Assembly (NCBI GenBank): GCA_963931925.1 | Contig: OZ007579.1 | Span: forward strand, 29,816,477 to 29,880,476 | Origin: Onchidella celtica | Lineage: Eukaryota > Mollusca > Gastropoda > Systellommatophora > Onchidiidae | Direction: 5' to 3' | Length of the DNA: 64,000 nucleotides | Shown here: one piece after another, positions 1 to 9,544 of the stretch | Layout: every line of letters begins with the position of its first letter | Numbering within the stretch: the first letter of the stretch is position 1 | The notes under the pieces: generated by a model | Told to the model about the DNA's origin: nothing | The model's database searches: none | What the model saw: only the letters and a program-made list of their open reading frames with translations | Translations under genes and position numbers: made by a program

Positions 1-1598
1 CATCATGTCAAAATGTAGCACTTACCTAGCCTAAACAGAATATGTTAAAAAAAAAAAAAAAGAGAACATCTTGGAGTCAGGGTGTTTGCGCAGGCACCAC
101 TCGATTATGTTAATCAAGTAGGCCCCTAATGACGTTGATTCACCATGGCCTGCTGAGGTCAAAAAGATTTCCGCCAACAAATACGAGCAGGTTAGGTGGA
201 ATATTTGTCACACAAATTAATTAGGTTTACCCCATATCTTTGTGACATCAAATTTTTGTGTTAACTAACAGAGTAATTACAGAGTTGTGCAACAAACACT
301 CCTTCTACGTATTACTCCGTGTTCACACCAGAGATCCTCTTTCGTTAACTTCCTTGCCCCTCACGAACGGGCGAGGTTAATCTTTTATGACTCACTAATA
401 AGCGTTGGCACCGAAAAGCCGATGTCTGGTGTGAAAGCGGCGTTATGGAGTTTTGAAGTTTTCCTCTTTCCCCCAAGTTAAAGCCTTTGTTGGAAATTCC
501 ATCACTGAGAGCCTTTGTTAAGAAGTCCAGTTGTTGAAAATAATGATGTTGATAGGAAGGAAATGTTTTGTCTGTGTGAGGCTCAGCTGTTTTCTGCTAA
601 GCCTTAACGAAATAATTGTTGTGGTTTCTTTATTTCTTTTTCTTTTCTTTACCATGTTTGAACGTGTATTGGTATATTTTATATACCTCACTAAAATTGA
701 GAACTAAATTGCCATGCAATGCTCCGTCTTTACTCTTCAAGCCCAGTATATCTGTACACACTTTGCCAACATTAAGTTTCGACTACTATAGAAGAATATT
801 GTGCATTATTTTCCTCCTGTAAAACATTTAATATTCGCTTTATTGTGCAAAATGACATATCTCAAAAGTGTCAAGTAAAATAATGGCTCTACTAATTTGA
901 GACACACTGCTTTATCTGAGCATTCGAAAGCATTGTCGCTGATTCACTCTGAGTTGCCTGGGCTTCAAAGCGTTAAGATCGTAAAATCCTCTTTAGGAGT
1001 ATGGTGTATCTAAAACCCCCTCAGGAGGTACGATAGAAAGGCATGACGAGAAAACCTCTTTAAAGTATGGTAGCTGTAAGATCCCAGGACGTTCGGGCAG
1101 AAATAATAAAAATACATGGTCATTGGTGAGCATGCACGTGCGTATTTAAAAAAATTTTTAAACTACGGGAAGATGGGCAATGATGTCATTAAGGGATGTC
1201 CGGAATTTCAACAAAAGATCCTCAGAAATAAGATCATTACCAATGTTTTTAATTGCTTCTGGGTCCATTGGACCCACAACGTACGACGAAGGCTAAGACC
1301 CAAGAAAGGTACTGGCCTGTGGCGTCAAGAGAACCAAAACCTTTGTCTTCATATTCTTTTTCCAAACACTGCTTTGACGCCACGCGTCAGGGATCGCAAA
1401 CACAAGACTTCAGTGTCACGTTACTAATTATATTCAGTGTCTGAAGGCAGTATGGCCTTGTAACAAATTGTCTGTTCAGTGCAGACGTCATGGTTTTCTT
1501 ATCTAAGAAAATAGAGATAATCTGCCCTAGCACTGAGCTGGCCAAATTAAATGTACTACAAACGTTGTCGCCGTGCAGTAGATGCTTTGGCGTGAGAC
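1..1598. other. Intergenic stretch, no gene seen
   Basis: AT-rich sequence with only short chance ORFs. A short A-run lies near position 48-62, and an imperfect internal duplication of a motif containing CCTCTTTA lies at about 985-1070. No transposon end, RNA gene or conserved coding segment was recognised. Confidence 0.6.
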
Positions 1599-1629
1599 AG
1601 ACACACACACACACACACACACACACACA
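1599..1629. repeat. (AC)n microsatellite
   Basis: About 15 uninterrupted AC dinucleotides followed by a degenerate CA-rich tail. The ORFs that cross it are simple-sequence artefacts. Confidence 0.95.
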
Positions 1630-1959
1630 GCCACTCACATACACACACAACAAGAAAAAAAACAGAGGAGCGCAACTTTGGTGACGTCAGACGAAGCATA
1701 CCAATTGCAGGGCCAGGGAGTCAGTCAAAGTGGGGATTTGTTTACACAGTGAAGGTTTGGGAAAGTGCCAGGATTGAGATTAGAATTAGAATCAGGATAA
1801 CGTTTGCTTGATTGGCTTCAATAGTTTTTTTCGTTGGCAAAATGGCCAAGGTAAAATTTTTGGGAAATTAGGCAGGACCTGATCATTGAAAGAGAGAAAA
1901 AAGAAAAAGAAAAACATTTAGTGTCATCATTTTTCCAGCCAGAAAATTCTACGGAAAAA

Positions 1960-2150
1960 CCGGCGCGTAAGACTGACGTCAAGTCAGTACATAGGAATGA
2001 CATTGTTCCAATGTAGATTCGCTGATTGTGACAGTGAACCGATGTCGCCTTGATGTGGGGAACCAGCGTCTATTGTTATCCTACCTTCCCCACGAAAGTC
2101 CTATACTAATCTACATTGGCTTGACATAGGGATGCTGGCTGGGTTAGCTA
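1960..2150. repeat. Dispersed repeat family I, copy 1
   Basis: Shares an ordered series of short blocks (GACGTCAAGT near the start, CGATGT..AAGGAACC-like middle, CTACATTGG..TGACATA end) with 2915-3112 and 37308-37490. It has no coding content and its class is unknown. The copies are strongly diverged, so it is old. Confidence 0.5.
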
Positions 2151-2514
2151 CATGACTCACACAGCCTTGATCTTTTTCTTCTTTCTTTTTATCTATTTTT
2201 TCTCCCAACTACGAAACCTTGACATGACTTTAAAACAATGTCCCATAAGGTTTGTAATACCCCAGAAACAATGAGAATTATTATCTATGTCATGCCGGCT
2301 TAACCATCCATCATCTGGGCTTTTAGAGTGCAAGCAAGGCTGGCTTGCATGACTCACTGCAAAATTAATCAGAGAATCATTGAATTCTAATTAACGCAAT
2401 TACGGCTGATCTCGTCCGTGAACACGTGATGTTGGGACTGAATATTCATCCTCTGGTTTTATGCAGTCTAGACAAGGAATAACGCCCTGTCGGGACTTTA
2501 GTTTTCGTTTGTCC

Positions 2515-2770
2515 TATCTCCCATGTTCTGAAAAGCTAGTGATCTTTTAGTACGTACGAGAGATATAACATTATGTACACTTTGACACTGTTGTTTAAAA
2601 TACGTTGTGGCACTTACCAAGCTGTTTCACAGTTTGATTTATTGGAACTCTTTATCATAGACGTAATAAGCCGCAGACGTTTAATGTCGACTTTCTCAGT
2701 TGTGGAAAAAAGTGGAGTTGGAATAAACAAGAACAAAGGTCACGATAGGTCAGCCAGTATCACATCCACA
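2515..2770. repeat. Dispersed repeat family C, copy 1
   Basis: Aligns by eye with 19140-19440 and 50065-50280. Shared landmarks in order are GATCTTTTAGTA, TGTACACTTTGACAC, GTGGCACTTA-CAAGCTG, ACGTTTAATGTCGA and AGTGGAGTTGGAA. No coding potential or termini were identified. It may be a fragment of a non-autonomous DNA transposon. Confidence 0.6.
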
Positions 2771-2914
2771 AATTTAAGTCTGAGGCTAATGACAAACATA
2801 AAGTTCCTAGGGAAAGTCAGTAATGGTTTGGTACCGGTATTTATGCATCGTTTTACTTGGAAATCCTATGGAACAAACTTACGAAACTATGATTATGTAG
2901 AGGGGTCCGATATC

Positions 2915-3112
2915 TAGGATTGATGTCAAGTTTGCACATAGTATTAACGTCCTTACTGCTTAGATCCGCTGGTTACGCCATCCGACCGACATCTGTTCGA
3001 TGTAAGGAACCCACTCCACTCATACGACAATCTTACCAGCCCCACTGAAATCCTACACAAATGTACGTTGGATTGACGTACAGATGCTGACTTGGAGCCA
3101 GTATCATAATGA
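2915..3112. repeat. Dispersed repeat family I, copy 2
   Basis: Best matching partner of 1960-2150, with the same order of blocks starting GATTGATGTCAAGTTTG and ending near GATGCTGACTTGG. It lies about 0.9 kb downstream of copy 1 with a family C copy between them. Confidence 0.5.
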
Positions 3113-3577
3113 TTTGCTCTTTTTTTCTTCAGGATCTAAAATTGGTGTTTTGGCTTTTTTCCAGGGGTGGGGGCGGTGATACTTTACTGTTCTAAATGTT
3201 TGTACATCTTTCCTGTTTATGGAGAGCTCTGAAATAAGTTTATGTAGAAAGCAATGTTTTGTCTACAAAGTAAAACCTAAGAAATAAATAAACCGCTTGG
3301 TAATTGTGTTGATAGTCCTTGTCAGTGACACATTGACATGTGGACTAGACTTTCACTGTCCCTTACAACATTCCTGCCCGACATACTCAGATAACAGAAC
3401 ATGGGACAAGAACACACACACTACCATGCACTATACACTTGGCTTCCAACTTTAAACTATTGTTCTCCTTCCGTGCCATTACTGATGTCTTTCTCAAAGC
3501 GGGGGTTTTCACTCATTGGTCGGTATGGAAACTGTCGGCATGCGGTAACTTTTCTAGTGGACAGCCCAAGTTCTATT

Positions 3578-3628
3578 TATGTGTGTGTGTGTGTGTGTTT
3601 GTGTGTGTTTAGGTGTGTGTGTGTGTAA
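3578..3628. repeat. (GT)n microsatellite
   Basis: GT dinucleotide tract with two interruptions. The plus-strand ORF ending here in a VCVCV run is a microsatellite artefact. Confidence 0.95.
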
Positions 3629-4599
3629 AAGTATTTATTTTTGACTTGTCAAAATTATTGTAGAGTTATCTAATTTTTTTATTATTTTTTTTTTCTAAAC
3701 AGGGCTGGATGAATCATGGCTGAATCAAGAGCACGATTGAGTGGATCTCTAAGGAAAGAAGTCTTTGAGAATCACTGGCTAACGGGCACAGAAGGGAAGA
3801 ATGAGAACCCGTGCACTTGACTTGGGAAAGAAAAAAAAAAAAAACTTGCTGACAAGAGAATGCTGCAATGGATGGTAAAGCAAAGTCCTCTGTCATCAAT
3901 GCTTGCATTCCGACATTGCTGACCTGTCCAATACATGTAGGGGCCCCTCTATAAAATACGAACCCTCGATTCTGGCCATTTTGGCCCCCCCCCCCCCAAT
4001 CCTCAACCCCTTTTTCATGCCATCTACTTCTACCAAATACTCCATTTGCACGAGAGTACGATCATCAAATTGTTCGTAAGGCCTTGGCTTTCTGTAGCTT
4101 TAAAAAATCAATTTGAGCGGACTATTTCACTGATTCATTAGAAACAGATTTATTCTAGTTAAATGAAACTGAGCATGTTGACTCATTACCCACGCTTTCC
4201 AGACGTCCATACCCACATGTACGCTTTTCATACCCAGGGGGCACTCCCATCCCCCTTTTCTTCCAAACTGAGCGAATGCTCTTCATGAATAGCCGCTTAA
4301 ACATACACATTCACTGTCATTATGAAAGGTGTTCATAGATCCGTCATTAGTCATTATAGTTCTGTCCAGACGACCTCGCACTCTTGCTGGATGTTGATAG
4401 ACATACTGATACAAGCATTTCTTATAAACACACAACAAATATGCACCGATGCACTGTTTGACTCAAAGCTCACTAGCCCATGTTTATCGGCCCTCCTGTT
4501 GGCTTCTCAAGCAGTAGTAGTAACTAGCAGGCCAATCAAAATCAGCTAATTCAAACGTTGGCCGGGTCTTACATAAAAGCATACAGGCATAAATATACA
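3629..4599. other. Intergenic stretch with homopolymers
   Basis: No gene seen. Contains an A-rich run at about 3828-3844 and an uninterrupted C run at 3985-3997. No conserved coding segment was recognised. Confidence 0.6.
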
Positions 4600-4735
4600 C
4601 ACAAAATACACATATAAATATACAGCCCTTTTGAGGGCTAAGAAGAAGAAGAAGAAGACACCAAGACAACAAGAAAACAAGAAAACAAGAAAAGGAGGCA
4701 CAAATGCCCAGGGCAGCGACACCTCCCAAAATAAA
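4600..4735 (+). mobile_element. SINE 3'-end fragment
   Basis: Ends with a block (GGGCAGCGACACCTCCC then AAAATAAAGA) that closely matches the 3' ends of the fuller tRNA-derived SINE copies at 42265-42640 and 45400-45775. Its start (CAGCCCTTTTGAGGGCTAA) matches 49708. An internal AAG-rich stretch is expanded. The tRNA-like head is absent, so it is truncated or belongs to a sister subfamily. Confidence 0.6.
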
Positions 4736-4773
4736 GATCTACTACACATATACGCACAAAACAGTAGGCCTAG

Positions 4774-4943
4774 GCGCCCACCAGCCAAGTTTGATCCACC
4801 GATTAGTTGGTGTCGTCAAAACCATCAGTCTCAATAAGACCTCCAGCAACATTAATGCTGACAAGGTGGATCTCTCACTGAAACTCATCACGTCACCATC
4901 AAACTAATCGGCCCATCAAAATCGATCATTGCAACTCCAAGGC
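4774..4943. mobile_element. Palindromic MITE family A, copy 1
   Basis: Diverged copy of a palindromic MITE of about 170 bp found eight times in the window. Each half carries GCCGATTTTGATC, then a CAACTAGTTGG-like block, then GTGACGTCAC, then CATTGAGTTTC. Here the left half reads AAGTTTGATCCACCGATTAG and the right half ends ATCGGCCCATCAAAATCGAT. It has no coding capacity. Confidence 0.65.
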
Positions 4944-5771
4944 TTATCGTACTATAGTGGAGCTAAGGGTGAAAGTTCTGCCCTCAAAGGCCCTTTTTGG
5001 GAGGGCTCCAAACCTCTGGAAGCATTCTCATCGCCTATAACTCGGCTTATTGTGATGTAAAGGGATAATATAAAAAATGCTGCAAAACTCTGGGTAATTT
5101 GTTCGTTCTGCATAATTCACACGTAAAATTCGCAACAAAACACTTCCCACTCCATGCATTTAGAACAGGCTCGCCGCTATTATGATCTATTTTTAGTATC
5201 TATTATAATTAAAGCATGCACGTTCTCTGATTCAAACGCTGAACATTCAGTTATCCTGTATTTTCTTGACAAAATATTCAATGTGCCTATTTCTTTTGCT
5301 ATTTTTCGCGTATGCCAAAAGTCAAATTCATATTGTACAATGAACGTTGAACGCTGGCGTTGAACGATGAACGATGAATGAGTAATGTGGCCTGCCTCAT
5401 TATTTGACATGAGTTTCATCGTTCAACGGTGATGGGTGATATATGACCAAGGAACGAATCGGGTGCCGTGTGTCACCTGCCTTAGTTATAATACCCTTTC
5501 ATTCTCGTTGGGTCATGGCCTTAAGAACAGACATTTAATACAAAGCACGATAAGGAACATGCAATGGCATAAATGATCAACATAAACTTCAAAATTTACA
5601 TAATTATATTGTACTGTGCAAGGCCAGATGAAGACCAAGGAAGACCCGGACAGTTGGCGTCCAAGAAGCTCTCACGAACCACGACATTACGCCAAGACTT
5701 CCCAGCTGGCTGCAGACCGGAAACTCTACATTTCTTCCTGCGGCGCCCTCGAGGGTACAAGCAGAATGAAA
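4944..5771. other. Intergenic stretch, no gene seen
   Basis: AT-rich sequence. A short tandem series of GAACGTTGAACG-like units lies at about 5341-5420. A CG-richer segment at 5620-5771 leading into the AAC tract resembles the end of a short retroposon but could not be assigned. Confidence 0.5.
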
Positions 5772-5798
5772 AACAACAACAACAACAACAACAACAAC
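5772..5798. repeat. (AAC)n microsatellite
   Basis: Nine AAC units at the end of a non-coding segment. Such a tract can be the 3' tail of a retroposon. Confidence 0.9.
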
Positions 5799-6204
5799 TA
5801 CCTCGTGCACATATGAAGATAAGTATCATTTTCTAGGTCTTGATTCTCATGAAACATAGCATTTACAGTGTTCTTTTTGCTTCAGGATTGGCAGATCGTC
5901 ATAACAAGAATCTACAAAGGCGGAGAACACTGATGGATCCACAATTTCAGAATTTCGACCCACAAGTTTGGCAAACTTGAGTACTAAAACAACGTGTCTG
6001 CATCATCTCCGTGTCCAGTGTCAAACTGATCTGCAACACTCTGTCTACGTGTCTCATTATAACAGTCAATGTACTAAAAAAAATTAAGTTGTTTGTACCA
6101 AATCTCAGCTTTAGAAACAAACAAACAAAAAAGACAAAACAAAACAAACAAACAAACAAACAAAAAACTGTACAGTAAACTCCAAAGTTTTTAGTTGTTG
6201 TTTT

Positions 6205-6700
6205 TTTTCCCTGGGAGCGGCCTCGTTAGGTCTGCTCTTCTCGATTTCCAACTGCCAAAGTAAATTCCACGTGCCCACCTAGCACACGAGCCTTCTGAGC
6301 TTTTCGTCCCTATCCGAGAAATCTGGTTGCTCCATCCTACCTACCATAGGATCAGGGACAGAAATTTCCCCCCGAAAATTCCAACATGCCTGCGCCGACC
6401 GGGAATCGAACCCAGTACCTCTGGCATGAGAGGTGAGCGCCTTGCCTCTAGACCAGGGGTCACCAAACTACGGCCCGCGACGTCAGTTCATCCGGCCCGC
6501 CATGGTACTTGATTTTGTTTGATAAAACCAGGGATATCTACAGCTACGGGATGGACAAGCGTCCTCAAACTAAACTTCTTCAATACAAGTGAGGGTTAAA
6601 AGTCAAGGCCTTAGGCCCGCGCTTGTAAGTCTGTCAGTTATCCGGCCCTCTGTGAAAAAAGTTTGGTGACCCCTGCTCTAGACCAACACGTAGAAAGGAG
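6205..6700 (-). mobile_element. tRNA-derived SINE split by a hAT MITE
   Basis: Reverse-strand SINE. The tRNA-like head lies at the right, with B-box-like GGTACTGGGTTCGATTCCCG (complement at about 6400-6420). The body lies to the left, ending with a Leu/Arg-rich CGAGAAGAGCAGACC block shared with the other copies at 25690, 42265, 43226 and 45400. A hAT-type MITE (6454-6675) interrupts the head and duplicates CTCTAGAC, which is itself SINE sequence. A pol III-derived non-coding retroposon, not a functional tRNA gene. Confidence 0.85.
6454..6675. mobile_element. hAT-type non-autonomous element (MITE)
   Basis: A 222-bp element with perfect 16-bp terminal inverted repeats, CAGGGGTCACCAAACT, flanked by the 8-bp direct repeat CTCTAGAC (6446-6453 and 6676-6683). 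TIRs starting CAGGG plus an 8-bp target duplication are diagnostic of the hAT superfamily. It contains no transposase. The flanks rejoin into an uninterrupted SINE head, which confirms the ends. Confidence 0.93.
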
Positions 6701-7727
6701 AAAATTAAAGAACACAATTATTTTTAGGAAGTGTATATTTAGGCCGAATACGGCCTATACAACCCGGTGCTGTGCTATTTGGGCCGAAGGTATTTTACTT
6801 TTTAGGCATGAGAGTGTCAATTGCCACCGCGGAATACGGTGTCCATTGTCGATTCGAGTGTGCATTGGTATGGTCAGATGGACCTGGGGGCGTGAGGGTC
6901 TAGTCAGTTTGTATCAATGGGCGGTAGTCAGATTGACGAATCAGGCGAGGGCTTGGGTAGCCATTGGCGATCGGCGTACCGTCAATGGCCACCGCAAAAT
7001 GCGGTGGTAATTAACGCTACCTTTAGGCAATATTGTACGGACACAAATTCTGTGTTTTCAAGAACAACAACAACAACAAACAAAAATAAAACACGCCAGA
7101 ACAGTGCAAACTGCAAACTCGCACTATCGGCCCAAATCACCCGGAACCAGGGTTTTTGCTATTTTATGTTGTTGTTTATCTTAGCCATACATATTGCCAT
7201 GTACTGTTATAGGACAATGTCCAGAATACCAATGTATCGACGTGGCCATCGAAACGTTACGTCCTGTGGCGTGTACAACACAGACCAGGCAGGGAATTTG
7301 ACACTTACGTTTGGCATCCAGACTCGTTAGCATGAAGATAGGACAATGTGTGATGGAGCAAGGGTAGCATAGATCAGTGGCAGGTCGGCCGGGGAGAAGC
7401 CATATCTAGCATTCTTTCTGTCTGTCTGTCGCATTGTCCAAACCAGCGAGCTGTGCTTTCTCTGGACTCAAGTTACATGTCCATACATCGCCATTACATA
7501 ATCCTGAAATCTGAAGAACCTGTACTCTCAGGGCTTATCGTCTCGTTGTCAAAGAAATGAATAAAACACTGATTTTGCGAAGAGTGAAATAATATGATAA
7601 TACTGTAAAATATAATATTATACTTCCATATTTCCCCGTCATACATAAATACTGACAACAGAATATAGTATAATCAATTGGTAGTAATTGAGACTAACAG
7701 GTAATCTCCTATTACTGATCCTCAATC
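6701..7727. other. Intergenic stretch with small hairpins
   Basis: No gene seen. CG-richer segments with small inverted repeats such as GCCACCGC..GCGGTGG occur around 6820-7010, followed by an AAC-rich run at about 7062-7079. It may be an old retroposon but could not be assigned. Confidence 0.5.
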
Positions 7728-7829
7728 GTTCAGTATGTTTCTTTTGATTTTTTTTTCTTTTTGTACTTAGTATCCTAATCAAGGCCACATGTCCTTTTAT
7801 TAGCTACTATAGTAATGCTGTAACTACAA
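7728..7829. repeat. Dispersed repeat family J, copy 1
   Basis: Matches 15780-15895 in order: CTTTTGATTTT / TTTTTGTACTT / AAGGCCACATGTCCTTTTAT / AATGCTGTAAC. In both places it lies next to a copy of palindromic MITE family A, so the two may be parts of one larger element. Confidence 0.5.
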
Positions 7830-8017
7830 TAATAATGGTGCACAAGTCGATTTTCATGGCCCGACTATCTGGACGGTGACCTGCCGACATAATAGTTTCA
7901 ATCAAATCTCATGCACCAGCCGACTAGTTTTGTTTTTTTTTTGCCATTGAAGCTCCAAGTCGTGACGTCACCACCCAACTCATTGGATTATCAAAATTTG
8001 CTAGTGTGCGGGGCTTC
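7830..8017. mobile_element. Palindromic MITE family A, copy 2
   Basis: Left arm GTGCACAAGTCGATTTTCAT and right arm TCAAAATTTGCTAGTGTGC are diverged versions of the family terminal repeats. The central AGCCGACTAG and GTCGTGACGTCACC blocks are present. No coding capacity. Confidence 0.65.
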
Positions 8018-9469
8018 AGAGTTCTCTTCACCCCCTCTCTTCCCCCTAGTCTCCCTTTTGCCGGTACACAAACACTTCCAAACAAAAGACAGAAAGCAGT
8101 CTCGATGATTTGGGCCATGTACCTCAAAATACTCACGAAAAGATTACGTTTAAGACTACACCATTCCATAAGTTCTTCTAACAATTTACATTTAAGCTCC
8201 TAAACTCTATGGTGCCCGCAAAAAAAACCAAGTTTTCTGCAAAATTTCTTAATATAACTTTCTATAACTGATTTAAAATAAGTGTTCAGATGTATACAAA
8301 AAATGTTAATCACTCAGAATTATTTTGGTGATACATCTTTTTAAAAAATATAACAAAACAAAACAGTGGAAATCTGTGACGTATTTCAAATACCCGGAGC
8401 TAGATGATTAATTTGACTTTCTTACTGCAGTTCTGCCATGTCATGGAAAAGACCCTTAAGTGCCAAAAGCAATAATTTTACAGGAAACGCACTAAACATC
8501 TCAAGTTACTTTCTGTTCTTTTCTTTGTCCAGTTTTCATTTTGCGAGGGACCAAAAAAAACAAAACTATCAGTCGTACGAAATTATAAGCCAGATAGAAA
8601 GACAGAGCTCGGTTCTTTCAATAAAATAATATTTATAAGTGAGTTTGATCTGGATTGATCTTTACTGTCTTGTTTCGTAGCACGTCAGAATTGGTCCGAA
8701 TCTATATGTCTCTCTATTCACGCATTCATCCATTTGCAAGGCACTACCCTATCAATTACATACGTGTTGATCCAATACCAGTACGATGAATATTGATTTA
8801 TCTATCTATCCAATTATTGCTATCATATAAATATAAAGAGACATTAGATTAGAATGATGTTATTTCATGCATCAATAAGCTGGACATAAAGCCTTTTTAC
8901 TGTACAGAGATTTAATTTCCCTCTTTAATTAAGCAGGTTTTGTACTTTTCCATAAAAACCTGTATATCCCCAGGTCAGATTCTCTGTTTATAATCATTAT
9001 GTTTTAAAGTGAAATTTGCTGTTTTCTTTTTGTTTTTTAATCTGGATTTGTTGACTTATAGGGATAAAAGTTTGCTTTGGCAACTTAAAAATAAATGGAA
9101 ATTGAAATAACTAATAAGAAAAATAATAAAGCGGGGGGAAGGGGGTGGGGGGGAATTGCGAAATGTTTTTCCTATCTTCTGCAAAAGTTTCTTTTAGCAC
9201 ATACTGCCTTTTTTGGTAACGCGGGCAGAGTTGTGAGGTAATACCTTTTAGTCACGGAGAGGATGTTATTGTATCGGAAGTTGGCGAGGGGTGTGACCAA
9301 AAGACCGGAGATTGGCTTGGCAAAGGGCCAAACTAACTATTATCATTATAATGAGAGCTTGCAGAACTATGGGAAGAACTTCTTTAGTCACGTAAACCTT
9401 TAGTATCCAGAAGCTGTTGTTCTACTCAATATCGTCACCCTTTCCTAAAACTGTAGTAATCGGTTTTGG
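8018..9469. other. Intergenic stretch, no gene seen
   Basis: AT-rich non-coding sequence with a G-rich tract at about 9132-9154. No transposon ends or conserved coding segments were recognised. It ends at the left copy of the LINE target duplication. Confidence 0.6.
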
Positions 9470-9544
9470 ATACTTTACAGGAGGAGCCAAAAAGTCTTTT
9501 ATTTCAGCACAAATGGCCTTGTGACGATGAAGTTTTGAAAGTGT
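9470..9544. repeat. LINE target-site duplication, left copy (75 bp)
   Basis: A 75-bp sequence starting ATACTTTACAGGAGG and ending TTTTGAAAGTGT that is repeated without a mismatch at 12402-12476. Bases immediately outside both copies differ (G/T on the left, C/G on the right), so the duplication is exactly 75 bp. Confidence 0.95.
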
